From Oreohelix idahoensis (taxonomy: Eukaryota > Mollusca > Gastropoda > Stylommatophora > Oreohelicidae): 64,000 nt of DNA. The stretch covers positions 502,001 to 566,000 of the forward strand of contig JAMPIV010021226.1 of the NCBI GenBank assembly GCA_024509875.1. The letters are read 5' to 3'. Under the pieces are notes generated by a model. It made no database searches and had not been told where the DNA came from. It saw nothing but the letters and a program-made list of their open reading frames with translations. The position numbers were made by a program, and so were the translations under genes. Positions 33,665 through 45,763 of the stretch are shown piece after piece; position 1 is the first letter of the stretch; each line of letters begins with the position of its first letter.

Positions 33665-36600
33665 AAAAATTACAGCGAGCGCAAAAAGTGTTAGTGAATA
33701 GTGCCTTTGCCTTTTGTAACTGAGAGCAGACCATTACAACCATTAACAGCTCGACTGTATGTGCCTGAGGGTAAGAAAGAATCTATATGTATATATATGT
33801 ATATAAATATATGTATTTCTAGTGATTAATTACAGTGTGCGTTAGGAAGTGTGTAGATGTGTTAGAACTACTGTGTAATTTCTGGAGGAAAAACGCCAAG
33901 CTTGTGATATTCAAAAGTAATTGAGAATGATGGCAAAAGTGTGTCTGTAGGTTTAGAAAAGCATTTAAAGTATTACCTCTTGATGGAATGGAACACACAT
34001 CAGGAACGTAAGGAAGAATGAAAGCGATTGTTTTGCTGGATTGTTTAAGCTATTACTTAGTAGTTTATACAGAACCTAATAACTTTATGGAGGAGAATCA
34101 TGGACAAATGGCTCTAACTAAGGATTTAGAGGGAAACTGTAGTCACAGTGAACTGGATTTCATTGTTGCTTCTATACTATGTCCTGTGCATCTGCTAGCA
34201 CACTGTCTGAACCTGTCTATCATCCCCAACCTTTGTGATAGTGGGATAGTGATTGTCAATATAGGGGTTACCTCTAATTCGTTTCAGGTTATATCATGTA
34301 AACCCAACTACACTTAATAAAGTCAGCCACTACTGAGGGAACTCCTGATGCAAGTGCCTTTTGAGTTAAGAGGGCCAATCAGCTAGTATCTACTGCCTGG
34401 AGGAAGATCAGTAACTGTGCTTCCAGGACCAAAGTTGAACCAAATTCATTCTACAGATGAGTGAAAAACAAGACCACGTTAGAGTATCCCAGTCACACCA
34501 AGAGTATTGACAGTAATCATATGATGACCCATGTTGGGGCATAGTTAAATCCAGTGATAACCTCTTACAAATTCAGAGACCTTTGATAATTTTTTTGTGG
34601 AACAATTTTCAAGTGCTTATTTATTTAATTTTGTAAATTGAAGGTGATTTTCGTTAAAGATTTTCTAGAAGAAAATAAGAACTGTAAAAATAAATTGTAA
34701 ATATTTACCAGCAGACTTACTTAATTATTTAAGTTGAGTTCAAGTTCTTGTTGGTAGATAATTTAGTTAATACCCCTAGCAGAGTGTTGCAGTCAGTTTT
34801 CGCAATGTGTATAATCTTTTAAATGTACCTGTTTGGTTTGGAGACATTATTTTTTTATTCCTGATCTAAGGGGTGTTACTCATGATTTACTCGGGGTTGT
34901 ATTTAACAGTGGTTGTTTGTCCACTGGTTTTAAACTACCGGTCTAGTTTTAGAACCGATGTATGGTTGCATGTCCATATATGGCTTGAATGGTCAAGCTT
35001 TTCTAGGAATGTTTGCAACTAGAGCTGAGGTCTTATTTCATGTCCATATAAGGCTCGATTGGTCAGTCTTTTCCTGGTATGTGTTCAACATCGCCTACGA
35101 GTTTAAGCTCAGAAATGTTTGGCGTCTACGACGCATGCGCCAGCTTTTGTGGCGGTTAAGGAAGACTTCCGATCGTGAGTCCAGCTGTGAACTTTCAGAG
35201 TGTCAAGACGTGTTTTTCGACGTCTTTGTTATGGCTTGAAGCCTGGGGAACGAAAGCCCTCTGTGTGTGAACTTAGAAGTTTGAAAATGTTTCCCCATGA
35301 TATATTTTCTAAGCGTCTAGGAGACGAGTGTGTTTATTAGTGTTATTCTGAGGATCTGCTAAGGTAAATTATCATTTTCATTTTTGCTATCAGAATCACG
35401 TATCACCAGCTCAGCGACTTTTCCCTGGGCGGGAAAAAGTCCATTAAGTATACGAGAGTTGTGCTCTTGAACTATGCTAACATTATCTGATTAGGGCCTG
35501 TGGATGCCCAGAGAACATTATATTTGATGCATCCCGCTATTTCAGCGGCATCATTTGGACAGGGTCTGATCCACCTTGTTTGCTAAGAATTACCACAGAG
35601 GCCATTGGACCTAGAGGTTTGCCATGCTGCGGCCTATTGCATTCTAGGCAATGTAACTGATGTACTTGTGTCAGAAGGGAGTTATTTAAACTCACATATT
35701 AATACCCACTGGTTATGCGGGGTATCTTCGCTGAGGCTCTAGGAAGGAGTTAGATTGTAGTCAGCAATCGTATATATGCCCAGCTTACTGATCGATAAAC
35801 TGTTGATGCTCCATGTATTGTACTATCGTCATGTCTACAATGTTCCTGAGTATTGTCAAATGACTATGTCCTGATGTCGTCTCTCTTGTATCGTACTGCA
35901 TTAAAGCATGGTAAAAAGTCAGCTGCTGTTATCAACCTTCTCTGACTTCTACATGTGGTTGAGTGAGTACTGTGCCAATGTCCAGAGCCTACACACATTC
36001 GCGTACTAAACCTTATCATAAGGTCTACTCCCACACATCCTATCAACCACATATTGCTACGATCATTACAACACATCTGAGAGTATGTACCTTGAGAGAG
36101 TCTTCATGGCACCCTGTAAGTGCCTCAACGCTTGGTGACCTACATTCACCTGTACTGTACTGCCTGGGTTGACCTGACCCCTACTCACACATATCACAGC
36201 GCTGTAACCTTGATGGTGGCATCCAACAGCGACCGTCTACCTTTAACATTATAGTGGCCAGAATACACCTTAACACAGAGTCAACAATAATAATAATAAT
36301 ATAATCATAGGAGGATCTTGAGAGGGAGCCCATAGGAATCTAGGAACATATAATATCATCATACCTAGAAACGTATACAGCTTGATCCTACCTTTGATGT
36401 CGATGCACCCTTATTCTTTTCAGAGACCAGTCTCTTATCTGGCACTATCCTGGTATCACCTTATACAACTTTTTGTCCAGGATATCTTATAATTTCAATA
36501 ATTATCAACCCTCTCGTGACAGATGAGAAAAAGAAAACACGAAAACAAAACAGCACGTGAAAACACATCCTTCCTGTTTGGGTATAAGTAAGCTACAATG

Positions 36601-36668
36601 AAAAGAGTGGGCCTAAACTTTAGTCCGGGGGGGGGAGGGGGGAGGAGGATTCGTCATTATAAAAGTGA
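33665..36668. other. Three kilobases without a recognised gene
   Basis: Contains an (ATA)n run at 36283-36300 and a short direct repeat CATGTCCATATA...GGCT at 34970 and 35040. A GC-richer stretch at 35090-35360 ends in a splice-donor-like AAGGTAAAT (35359-35367). Frames of 99 (34018-34317) and 93 codons (34958-35239) match nothing I know. No homology-based support for an exon. Confidence 0.35.
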
Positions 36669-36835
36669 AGATTAAGGAAGCCGCATAGCAATTACTGCCG
36701 TAGGGGAGTGAAGTGTTGGAGACTTGACTTTACTAGGGCTCAGCTTGTTTATGAGGTATGGTGACCAGTTTCCTTCTACGCTGCCTTTTCCTTCCCTACT
36801 GCAAGATAAGAGTTAATGGACCTATAACTACAGTA
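36669..36835 (-). mobile_element. SINE family S1, 3' half
   Basis: GTAGGGGAGTGAAGTGTTGG, TGACCAGTTT and ACTGCAAGATAAGAGT match the plus-strand copy at 12160-12280. The tRNA-like half is missing. A G-rich run (36626-36648) lies just left and a C17-18 run (36901-36917) just right. Confidence 0.6.
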
Positions 36836-37054
36836 GCGCTGATAAAATGGCGGAAAAAATGAATGCGTAAATACTGATTCAGTTCCTTGTCTCTTACCTC
36901 CCCCCCCCCCCCCCCCCAAACCTGTTTGAGCACGGAGTTAAAGTGGTATCTGGTACCCTCACATGAAGCCTACGCCAAAGTATTAATGTTTTATTTTTTT
37001 CTTTTGCTGTTTGCTACGTTTCCAAGCAATGTCGCTTTAAACTATTTACCATGT

Positions 37055-37500
37055 GCATGGGTGTTTCGTTCATATCAGGACTGGCTTGAAAATGTAAATA
37101 TTATACTTAGAATGTACATCATTTCTTTCATCTTTCCCTTCCTGCTCAATATGGAACTTGGGACTACTTATGCTTTTTAGTTCTCTGTAAGAAACTAGCG
37201 ATGAAGCAGTCACCAGCCCTTGCAGTGGTGGTTCATGAAATCATCATTCTATACGCCGAAGTTGCCAGCCTCAAATGACTTGGACATCCACTAGCGATTT
37301 TCACATATTAATATTCGCATGGCAATATATACATATTAGTTCATATGTTAGTAATGAAAAAATGTAAAATGTAACATGCACAACTTACGCCAATCCTGGC
37401 TCACAGACTTTTTGCTCATTTGAATAAAGGCACTTGAATCGGCCTCTTACACGTGTTATTGGGGTTGTTACTTTTATAAGATAATTTCTTCTATGACTCC
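37055..37500. repeat. Segmental duplication, source copy
   Basis: Nearly identical to 38115-38437 except for about 120 bp (37128-37247) missing from the second copy. The gap lies between two ATCATT motifs, suggesting a microhomology deletion. The right part overlaps repeat R1. Confidence 0.85.
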
Positions 37501-37815
37501 GTGTGTTTCAGTTTCCTCTGATTCCGGTTCCTTATTAACATGGTAGAGTTTTTGCTGGGCTGTGTAAGCCCTTCATAAATACTCCATAAAAGTCCGGTCT
37601 GACAAATGGAATTCTGAATTCTAACTTCTGGCAGTCTGGTTAAGTCGTCTTGGCAAGCGATTTCTCACAGTGAACTAGGCATTTGGTTTGTTACGTTGCT
37701 AAGAAAGCGCCAATCGTTTTCAAACATGCGTGTCGTGTGGGGAAATTTAAAATTATTTCCGACATGGAAAAATGATGTGCTTGATGCAGAGGTCACCTCT
37801 CCCACATATGGTAAT
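37395..37815. repeat. Dispersed repeat R1, copy 2
   Basis: Homologous to 2190-2690 at roughly 75% by eye; see that entry for shared blocks. It lacks the LINE insertion found at the end of copy 1. Confidence 0.6.
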
Positions 37816-38114
37816 AAAACATCCGATTGCTTGGCAGGCAGACTCACCATCACATCGGTAAACTCATACGGCAATGTGTGTTAGATGTAACAACTTATTA
37901 CTTTCATATAAAGTAATGTCTTCGTGAAAAAGTCAGACAGGAAACGATTATGTCATTCATGTCTATCCATAAGGTGTCTCAAAGACGAGTAATCTCGTTA
38001 TCTGTCACTTGAGCACCCAAAACCCGTTTCTTTAATACTTTGGCGAGGACGCACCCTTGCCTTATCAGCGATTAAACAAATACGCTGTGGTAATTTTAGT
38101 GTTAATCTATCGCA

Positions 38115-38437
38115 GCATGGGTGTTTCGTTCATATCAGGACTGGCTTGAAAATGTAAATATTATACTTAGAATGTACATCATTCTATACGCCGAAGTTGC
38201 CAGCCTCAAATGACTTGGACATCCACTAGCGATTTTCACATATTAATATTCGCATGGCAATATATACATATTAGTTCATATGTTAGTAATGAAAAAATGT
38301 AAAATGTAACATGCACAACTTACGCCAATCCTGGCTCACAGACTTTTTGCTCATATGAATAAAGGCACTTGAATCGGCCTCTTACACGTGTTATTGGGGT
38401 TGTTACTTTTATAAGATAATTTCTTCTATGACTCCGA
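38115..38437. repeat. Segmental duplication, second copy
   Basis: Starts CATGGGTGTTTCGTTCATAT and ends TTCTTCTATGACTCCG, as in 37055-37500. Only one or two differences were seen outside the deletion, so the event is young. Confidence 0.85.
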
Positions 38438-38799
38438 GAATTTACCAACATGACTGCCGTTTCACTATTGCATCACCTGTCTACTATCTCAGCAGGGATA
38501 GGCAGGTAAACAGACAAGACGAAGTATTAATAAAAGGAGTGTAAGAATGAAAATACAAAATATCTGCTACATAGCAGAGAAAGAAAAAAGTGTTGACCAT
38601 GGAAAAGCACGCCATTAGTCAGTACAACAATTTAAACTGAGTACTGCTGGAGTGAAAGGATCGAGAAAGGGTCACCCCAAATCCATCTCGTGACAATCAG
38701 TATGGAAACTAAACGACAGCTGATAAATAGTATACTTACCAACTCTTTGCTGTCAGTGTCAAACATGGTCCCTGGCCGAAGCGCAAGACATTAGAATCC

Positions 38800-39345
38800 C
38801 ATCCTGTGAGGTTAGACGCTTAAGAGAAGCCAGTAATGTTACCAGGAGAGACAGAATGAGAAATTACGACATTGGAAACAAATTATAGGAACTACATCCT
38901 GCATCAAGTATATAGATAGACATAAAATTAAGTGGTTTTGCCATCTAATGAGAATGGAGTACGATAAATTACCCCTACGCGCCTACAGCAGTAGAAGATC
39001 TGGGTTCAGGGCATGGGGAAGACCAAGAGGCAGATGGACAGACAACATCACAGACATGCTACAACAACATAGACATGCTACAACAACATAGACATGCTAC
39101 AACAACATAGACATGCTACAACAACATAGACATGCTACACGAACATAGACATGCTACAACAACAGAGACATGCTACAACAACATGACATCACAGACATGC
39201 TACAACAATAGTCTCACAGCACGCTTGGCTCATGTATGCAAACTTTAACTCCTGGCCTCACGTCAACAGTGGAACACAGTAAGTTATGAATCATTGAGTC
39301 ATCGTTGGAGTCAGTCCCTTTGCAGGCATCAAGGCATTAATATGC
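38800..39345 (+). mobile_element. LINE C-terminal fragment with 19-bp expansion
   Basis: Plus translations contain TRRDRMRNYDI, then IKWFCHLMRMEYDKLPLRAY and GRPRGRWTDNIT, a typical LINE C-terminal signature (…WFGHLMRM...GRPR.RW.DNI). A 19-bp repeat (ACATAGACATGCTACAACA, 39045-39215, about 9 units) arose inside the reading frame just after DNIT. After it, RLAHVCKL-like sequence resumes. Confidence 0.72.
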
Positions 39346-40149
39346 TCTTGCAGGGGTGGTTTCATCAGCCTTTTTTACAGGATGAGTATGCCAGTTTCGT
39401 GCACAACCTCGTACTGTATTATAATGCCTAAGGGAGAAGTTGTTCTATTCTTCCGTTGTGCCCCTAAAGACCCCTAGAAATGACACTGGACGTAAACATC
39501 GATGACGTCAATAAGTCACTAAAGGGATACCACAGTAGTCTGACTGAAAGGTGTCACAGATTCAGAAACGGGAGAAGTTGCAATTACTTCCTAGCTAAAA
39601 CATTGTTACAGGAAAACGAAATTGTTGCAAAATGCTAGCCAAAACTTCAGTAACATTTAACTACAGCATACGCAAAGCAAACGTATGAAAAGTGCTTCAA
39701 TTTCTTTTCTTATGATTGGATAATCATTTATTGTCGTCAAATTGGGTTCTGAATTCATTCAGTGAAAAATAAATTCTTCTGTCTGGATAATCATTATATT
39801 GTCATTAAATTATGCTCTCGATTCATTCAGGTAAATGTTTTGTTTTTTTCGCCATTTCATCCAAGCAGAATTAAAATGAAGTGTATCAACTCACAGCTTT
39901 CTTTTCTGCGCCATATCAACGAATTCTGTTAAAGCCATGCACAAAACCTCTGCACTCTTGATAGATAATCTTCACTACCCAACTCACAGCTGAAATTCTG
40001 GTTTATCTTTACATCGATGTGGTAAAACTAAAGTGGCGGCTTGCTGCTGTGTCACGGATTGCCTCCCCTGCTTTGCAGTAGTGGTCCAACAGTGACCAAA
40101 ACTCAAGAGTATCTAATATTGGCTTCCAATGTATCTACATGCGCGCAAA
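39346..40149. other. Unassigned DNA
   Basis: No supported gene. TGGATAATCATT appears twice near 39717 and 39784 in a small local duplication. Confidence 0.4.
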
Positions 40150-40640
<491 letters not shown>

Positions 40641-41264
40641 TTGGTGAATTCAGATAACAGTTTTCGTAACGGAGACGTAGGTGAGAATTTATCAAACGTC
40701 CGTTGCTTTCGCCTATTTTACAAGAAACGTAACTCTAGCTGAGTCCTGCAGCTGTGGTTCATCAATAATGTGATGACGAAAACCTTCTCCACACTCTCTT
40801 CCACTGTAGGCGGTTAGGGTGGATGCTTTTCTCTCACACTAGCGGCGTAAGTACCACAAATCGTCTGATGGCTTGTAACCACGAACTTTAGACGAATAGA
40901 AAGAAACAAATACCTGCTAAGTACATTTGTTCGCCGCAAACTAACAGGCCCATTGTCGTGCGCTCCACCCACCAATGTTAACCTCTCAGAAGAATTAAAT
41001 TCCCGAGCACGCAGTGTAACCCAGGGAATATGATGAATATTCACCAATATCCTTCTAGGTGTTAACTAAGAAATTGCGTCTGGAGTGCGTGAATAATGAT
41101 TTGGCTGAATTACAATTAAAAAAGGTACATAAATCTCACAAGATAATATGTTACACCTTAGGCACATGTGATGTAATCATCACTCATTACTCATCACTAC
41201 TCCCGTCGGAGTCTGGGGTCGCTCTGCTGTCGGGTTTCCCGCACGACTAGTTAGAAACAATCAC
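40641..41264. other. Unassigned DNA
   Basis: Frames of 77 and 63 codons have no family resemblance. Confidence 0.4.
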
Positions 41265-41388
41265 CAGCTCTTGTAGTAGTGGTTCATGTATATACTATTT
41301 TCATATGTTGAGATTGCCAGCCTCATATATAACCACTTAGCAAGAAACCTGTAGAATTTACATTAGTAAGTAAATTGTTTACACTTAC
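41265..41388. repeat. Dispersed repeat fragment
   Basis: TCACCAGCTCTTGTAGTAGT then GGTTCATG and TTGCCAGCCTCA match 37205-37275. It ends exactly at the Gypsy element's target duplication. Confidence 0.55.
41384..41388 (+). repeat. Target-site duplication CTTAC (left)
   Basis: CTTAC is repeated at 50391-50395, immediately outside the two LTRs. Confidence 0.85.
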
Positions 41389-43795
41389 TGTGGTGTTTTG
41401 GGATGTTATAAATATTTATAGGGGACTTAGTGTACTGACTGAGATCAGCTGTGAAGGTATCTATATCTAATAAGAGTAGTGTATCATAGATAACCTTACT
41501 TGCTGCCACATATGTATACCTCAGTCAGAATTATTCTGGAAATAGTGTGATGACTACGTTATATGTCTAGGGTATGTGTATGATGAAGTGTAAGTCATAA
41601 CAACAACAGACAGATAAACAATTTAATTTATTCCACCACACTTGACAACACTGTGACACTCACATACATAAAACACTCTACGAGGATATCTTAAAGGAGT
41701 CACTGATAACTTTTCAAATAACAATATGTATTCAGTGCTGTCATGAATGTATATGTGTCCTGATTCAAATACAAAGGGAACCAGGAATCACAATCAATTT
41801 TAATTACAAGTTATATGTACAGAATTTATCAATATGAATCTTGTAGTGACATATATTATTAATAGTATCCTATGTGTGTCAGTTGTGTAGTAGTAATCTG
41901 AGGTAATACTGGTTGTATTTTGTTCAAGCTCTGTTGGTATTTGTCATCATGACTTCAATAGTTTGTCTTTGTTGGAACTAGTATTGGAGATGTTCTCAGT
42001 TCCTGGCATTAAAACAATTAAATTCCCCTCTTAATTTTATTTTACAGTGTCATTTTAAGATGGGGTACATAATGTTGAGCTCCATGGCCACACTCTCTTA
42101 TCTTTCGTGATGACTGCAGTAAAAGACTCCTCTGCTCGATTACTTTAATGAGTTCTGGAGCCACCCCACTGGTTGCTATAGGGACCAAGGAGTATGCTGT
42201 CCACCTCTGGCTTCAGCAAAGCTCTGACCAGGTGCTGCTCAATAACTTTAAGACCACGGTCCCTGAAACAAGAAGGTTGTACCTTCTACGTCAGAACTAA
42301 TTTACACTCTATTTCTACACTGAGTACAATACATCACAAACATTGAGTTCAGAGCGTTAGGCCAACTGTCAGCTTCATCTGAAATACTTTATACCAGTAT
42401 TTCCCTCCCTAATGGTTACCACGCCTCTGCAATTCCAGCATTATTTCTGTCTAGTCAATAATCTAGGTGTCAGTGTACTGTTTGGCCATTCCATGCAGTT
42501 TTACTTTCCTCCGACACCTTCTGTTCAGGCTGGAGCTCTATAGGCTTTACATCATGTTCGCTACTGAACTACACATATATACAGACATAAATTATCAATT
42601 TACATTCAATTTTCATTAAAAGATATTGAATATTTCAAGCTTACCACAATTCATGGAAATAATAAACAGTTTCGTTGACTGGCAATGAATAGGCACAAAT
42701 TCCGATCTGCCGATGTTCCAGGCTTTATTTTATAAAAAATATACACTGGTGCTCAACGTACTGTTTCTTAGTAGGTTTATTACAAGATGTGGCAAGGAAC
42801 AGACGCTCTGAATTTAGTATATTCGCAGCTCTACCCAATCAAACCATGTCTACACATCTTTTCAAAAAAGTACTCCTTTTCACGTTTCCCCTGACAACAC
42901 AAGATAGGATTTATAGCCCGACCAATCGTGTTTAGTCTTACATTTGTTGCGCTCCAATCAAATAGGAGTTAACATGGTAGGCTATTTCTGTAACGTAATG
43001 TTTTTTCAAACACGTTATAAAAAAATTTTATGAGCAGAAATGATTTCATGCTGTCAGGCACCCCCACTATTTTATTTTGGTTATAATTTGGTAATTCCTA
43101 GACTATTTGCGTAACGTTTTACATATTCTTTGTCAGCAAACCCTAAGGAACCCAAATATACGAATTTAATGGAGCCAATATGCATTTTCTTCTAGGATAG
43201 TCGTGCGGTTACTACCTTCTCAATTCCAAACTTGAGGGTGTCTGGATACTGTCTTGTTTTCAAACGTAAACCAGTATATTGTCATAATTCCCAATAAGCG
43301 TTTTTCAGGATTTTAAAACCTAACTCTGGTATGGGTAGGGTTTTTATCACTGTCGATTTGAAATAAAGTTAGTGCATGTGGCCTTACACGCGTGATGGCA
43401 GCAATTGTATATCGCGCGACGCGTGTTTAGTATTGCATGCTTCCTGCCTTCATTCGCCCCTCTCTCTCTCCTGCTTTATCTGTCTTTTAGTTACGCCGTG
43501 TATGGGATGAATGAAATATTAAATCTAGGTCATTGATCAGCTTGCGTATCTCAAGGTTTTTCCAAGAAATACAGTACACGTTTCATTGAAGAAAGCGTGC
43601 AGCGACACAGTAGGCTTTTACTATCAACGTGAAAGCGTTACAATTTGCCGACGAAGTAGAAAACAAGGGGATTTCGAGTACAGTCATTGTGACAGCACTG
43701 TTCTTTACCATTCTTCTTTCCTTTTATTAAATTTATTTGTTAGGCTTTACATTTACGTTTTAATTTATATATGTGTATTAGAATATTCCACGACA
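41389..43795 (-). repeat. 3' LTR of Gypsy element A
   Basis: 2407 bp, TG...CA termini (TGTGGTG... / ...CCACGACA on plus). About ten substitutions or indels relative to 47985-50390 were noticed by eye. Confidence 0.95.
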
Positions 43796-43862
43796 TCTCC
43801 CCTCTTAAAACAGACATTATATGTCAGTCCTTTATTCTATATACACATAGAGAAATTTATTA

Positions 43863-45761
43863 TTATTTCTGGGGTTTACGGTGATTCTCATCACACGGAT
43901 GGCGGCTTAAAAAATCCGCTCCCAAATTTATTTTTCCAGATATATACTCAATGCTAAAATTATATGGAGCCAAAAGTAAGGACCATCGGAGTAACCTAGA
44001 GTTCTCATGCCTAGCCTGTGCTAGAAACGATAAAGGTTTGTGATCCGTTTGCAACTTAAATGCCTTCCCATACAGATAAATATTGAATTTCTTTATTGCC
44101 CATATTACTGCAAGACATTCTTTTTCGCTAGTTGAGTAGTTGATTTCAGCTTTATTCAACTTTCTGCTAGCATATGCCACTGGGCTTAATTCCCCATCCA
44201 ATGCATCTGATTTCTGTAGTAGAGTTGCACCTAACCCAATATTACTGGCATCCGTCCTTACTATGAATTCTTGACTTAAGTCAGGTAATTTTAAAATAGG
44301 TTTACTTGTGAGCTTTTCCTTCAATTCTTGGTAAGCCATTTCACATTGTGGTGTCCATGTAATGCGATCTGGATGTCCTTTACGTGTCAAATCAGTTAAC
44401 GGTGCACATATGGAATTAAAGTTTTTGATATACTTCTGGTAGAAACCACATAATGAGACAAAGCATCTCACGTCCTTCTTGGTTTGTGGTCTCGGGGCTT
44501 TCTGTAGTTTCTCTAAATTCTTTGGGTCAGGGGTCATGTTTCCCTGATAAACTGTGTGTCCCAAAAATTCCAATTCTTTACATCCAACGCAACATTTGGT
44601 TGGTCGGGCTGTTAAATTTGCCTCCCTAAGTCGATCAAACAGCATGTTCAGAGAGTCAATGTGTTCCTCAAATGCTTCTGTTGCTATAAGGATATCATCC
44701 ATAAAATTTGTTATACAGGGATTATTCAGAGGATCCAATAATTTTCTCATCATTCTAGAGAAGACACTAGGCGCATTCTTCAATCCAAATGGCAATCTAT
44801 TAAACTCATAGTGTCCTTCTGAGGTACTAAAAGCTAGGTATGGTCTAACCTCAGGCTTTACTGGAATCTGATAGTATCCTTTACTCAGATCCACTTTTGA
44901 GAAATATTTAGCTTTATTTAATCTGGCAAACAGCTGATTTGTATCCGGCAATGGATCCACCTGTCCTTCTGTAATAGCATTCAGTCTCCTGTAATCTATA
45001 CAGAGTCTATGTTCTCCAGAGGGCTTCCTTAAGAGTACAACACCGGAACTATACGAAGATTCACTGTGCGAAATAATTCCTTCCTTCAACAGATAGTCTA
45101 TCTCTTCCTTCAAAGCTTTCTCCTTAGCAAACGGAATCGAATATGGTTTCATACAGACAGGTGTGGGGTCTATCAGTTTCATATCATATTCCAATAGGTT
45201 TGTATGCCCTGGTCGGTCTGTTAACACCTCTGCATGATTATTTAGAACCTGTTGCACTCTCTCTTTCTGAGTTTTCGTTAAATGTGTACTGATTTTCACC
45301 TGTGCTGCTGTCTCACAGGGGTGTAATGGATATTCAAATGATGAAAGTGGTTCCTTTTTCATCTCCATGGCGATGGACAAGGTCAACAAGTGTGTCTCTT
45401 CCTGATGTTCTCTTTCCAAATATTTCTTCAGGAGATTCACATGATAGATTTTTTCTTTCCCCTTCTTATCTATCTTATAATTTGTTCTAGACACCTTCTC
45501 TAAAACTGTATATGGACCTTGCCATCCAATCTGTAACTTATTCTGAGTCCCGGGGAGAAGAAGCAGTACCTTCTCTCCCACAGCCAAATCTCTGTCTTTC
45601 GCCTTCCTGTTATAATAGGCAGCATGTTTCTTCCTGGCTTGTTTTAAATTTTCATTGGCAAGTTTCCAGCCAGTTTTTAAACGAGTGGTCAGCTCATTCA
45701 CATATTGGTATGAAGATGTAATGTTTTCCTCTGCCTTTTCATCAGTCCACGTTCTTAACAA
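43863..45761 (-). CDS. pol: Integrase C-terminus, reverse transcriptase and RNase H (Gypsy A)
   Basis: An intact 632-codon frame. Residues 1-115 are the integrase C-terminal region (VGEKVLLLLPG, IGWQGPYTVL, HVNLLKKYL). A linker follows, then RT: RLCIDYRRLN (252-261), KVDLSKGYYQIP with catalytic D291, LPFGLKNAPSVF (323-334) and NFMDDILIA with D355-D356. A connection domain leads to RNase H: D504 (VRTDAS), E548, D573 (QTDHKPL) and D616 (GADFLSR). All RT and RNase H catalytic residues are present. In a usual Gypsy element integrase follows RNase H; here its tail precedes RT. The start shown is the first ATG; sense continues upstream (GPYVALL) in this frame, so translation probably begins by frameshift from the gag frame. 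Confidence 0.93.
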   Translation of the reverse strand: MLRTWTDEKAEENITSSYQYVNELTTRLKTGWKLANENLKQARKKHAAYYNRKAKDRDLAVGEKVLLLLPGTQNKLQIGWQGPYTVLEKVSRTNYKIDKKGKEKIYHVNLLKKYLEREHQEETHLLTLSIAMEMKKEPLSSFEYPLHPCETAAQVKISTHLTKTQKERVQQVLNNHAEVLTDRPGHTNLLEYDMKLIDPTPVCMKPYSIPFAKEKALKEEIDYLLKEGIISHSESSYSSGVVLLRKPSGEHRLCIDYRRLNAITEGQVDPLPDTNQLFARLNKAKYFSKVDLSKGYYQIPVKPEVRPYLAFSTSEGHYEFNRLPFGLKNAPSVFSRMMRKLLDPLNNPCITNFMDDILIATEAFEEHIDSLNMLFDRLREANLTARPTKCCVGCKELEFLGHTVYQGNMTPDPKNLEKLQKAPRPQTKKDVRCFVSLCGFYQKYIKNFNSICAPLTDLTRKGHPDRITWTPQCEMAYQELKEKLTSKPILKLPDLSQEFIVRTDASNIGLGATLLQKSDALDGELSPVAYASRKLNKAEINYSTSEKECLAVIWAIKKFNIYLYGKAFKLQTDHKPLSFLAQARHENSRLLRWSLLLAPYNFSIEYISGKINLGADFLSRHPCDENHRKPQK

Positions 45762-45763
45762 AG

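Noticed and set aside
43586..43957. 123-codon plus frame, related to 50181-50528
   Set aside because: Shared part is LTR sequence; the differing ends simply run into pol antisense or LINE antisense.
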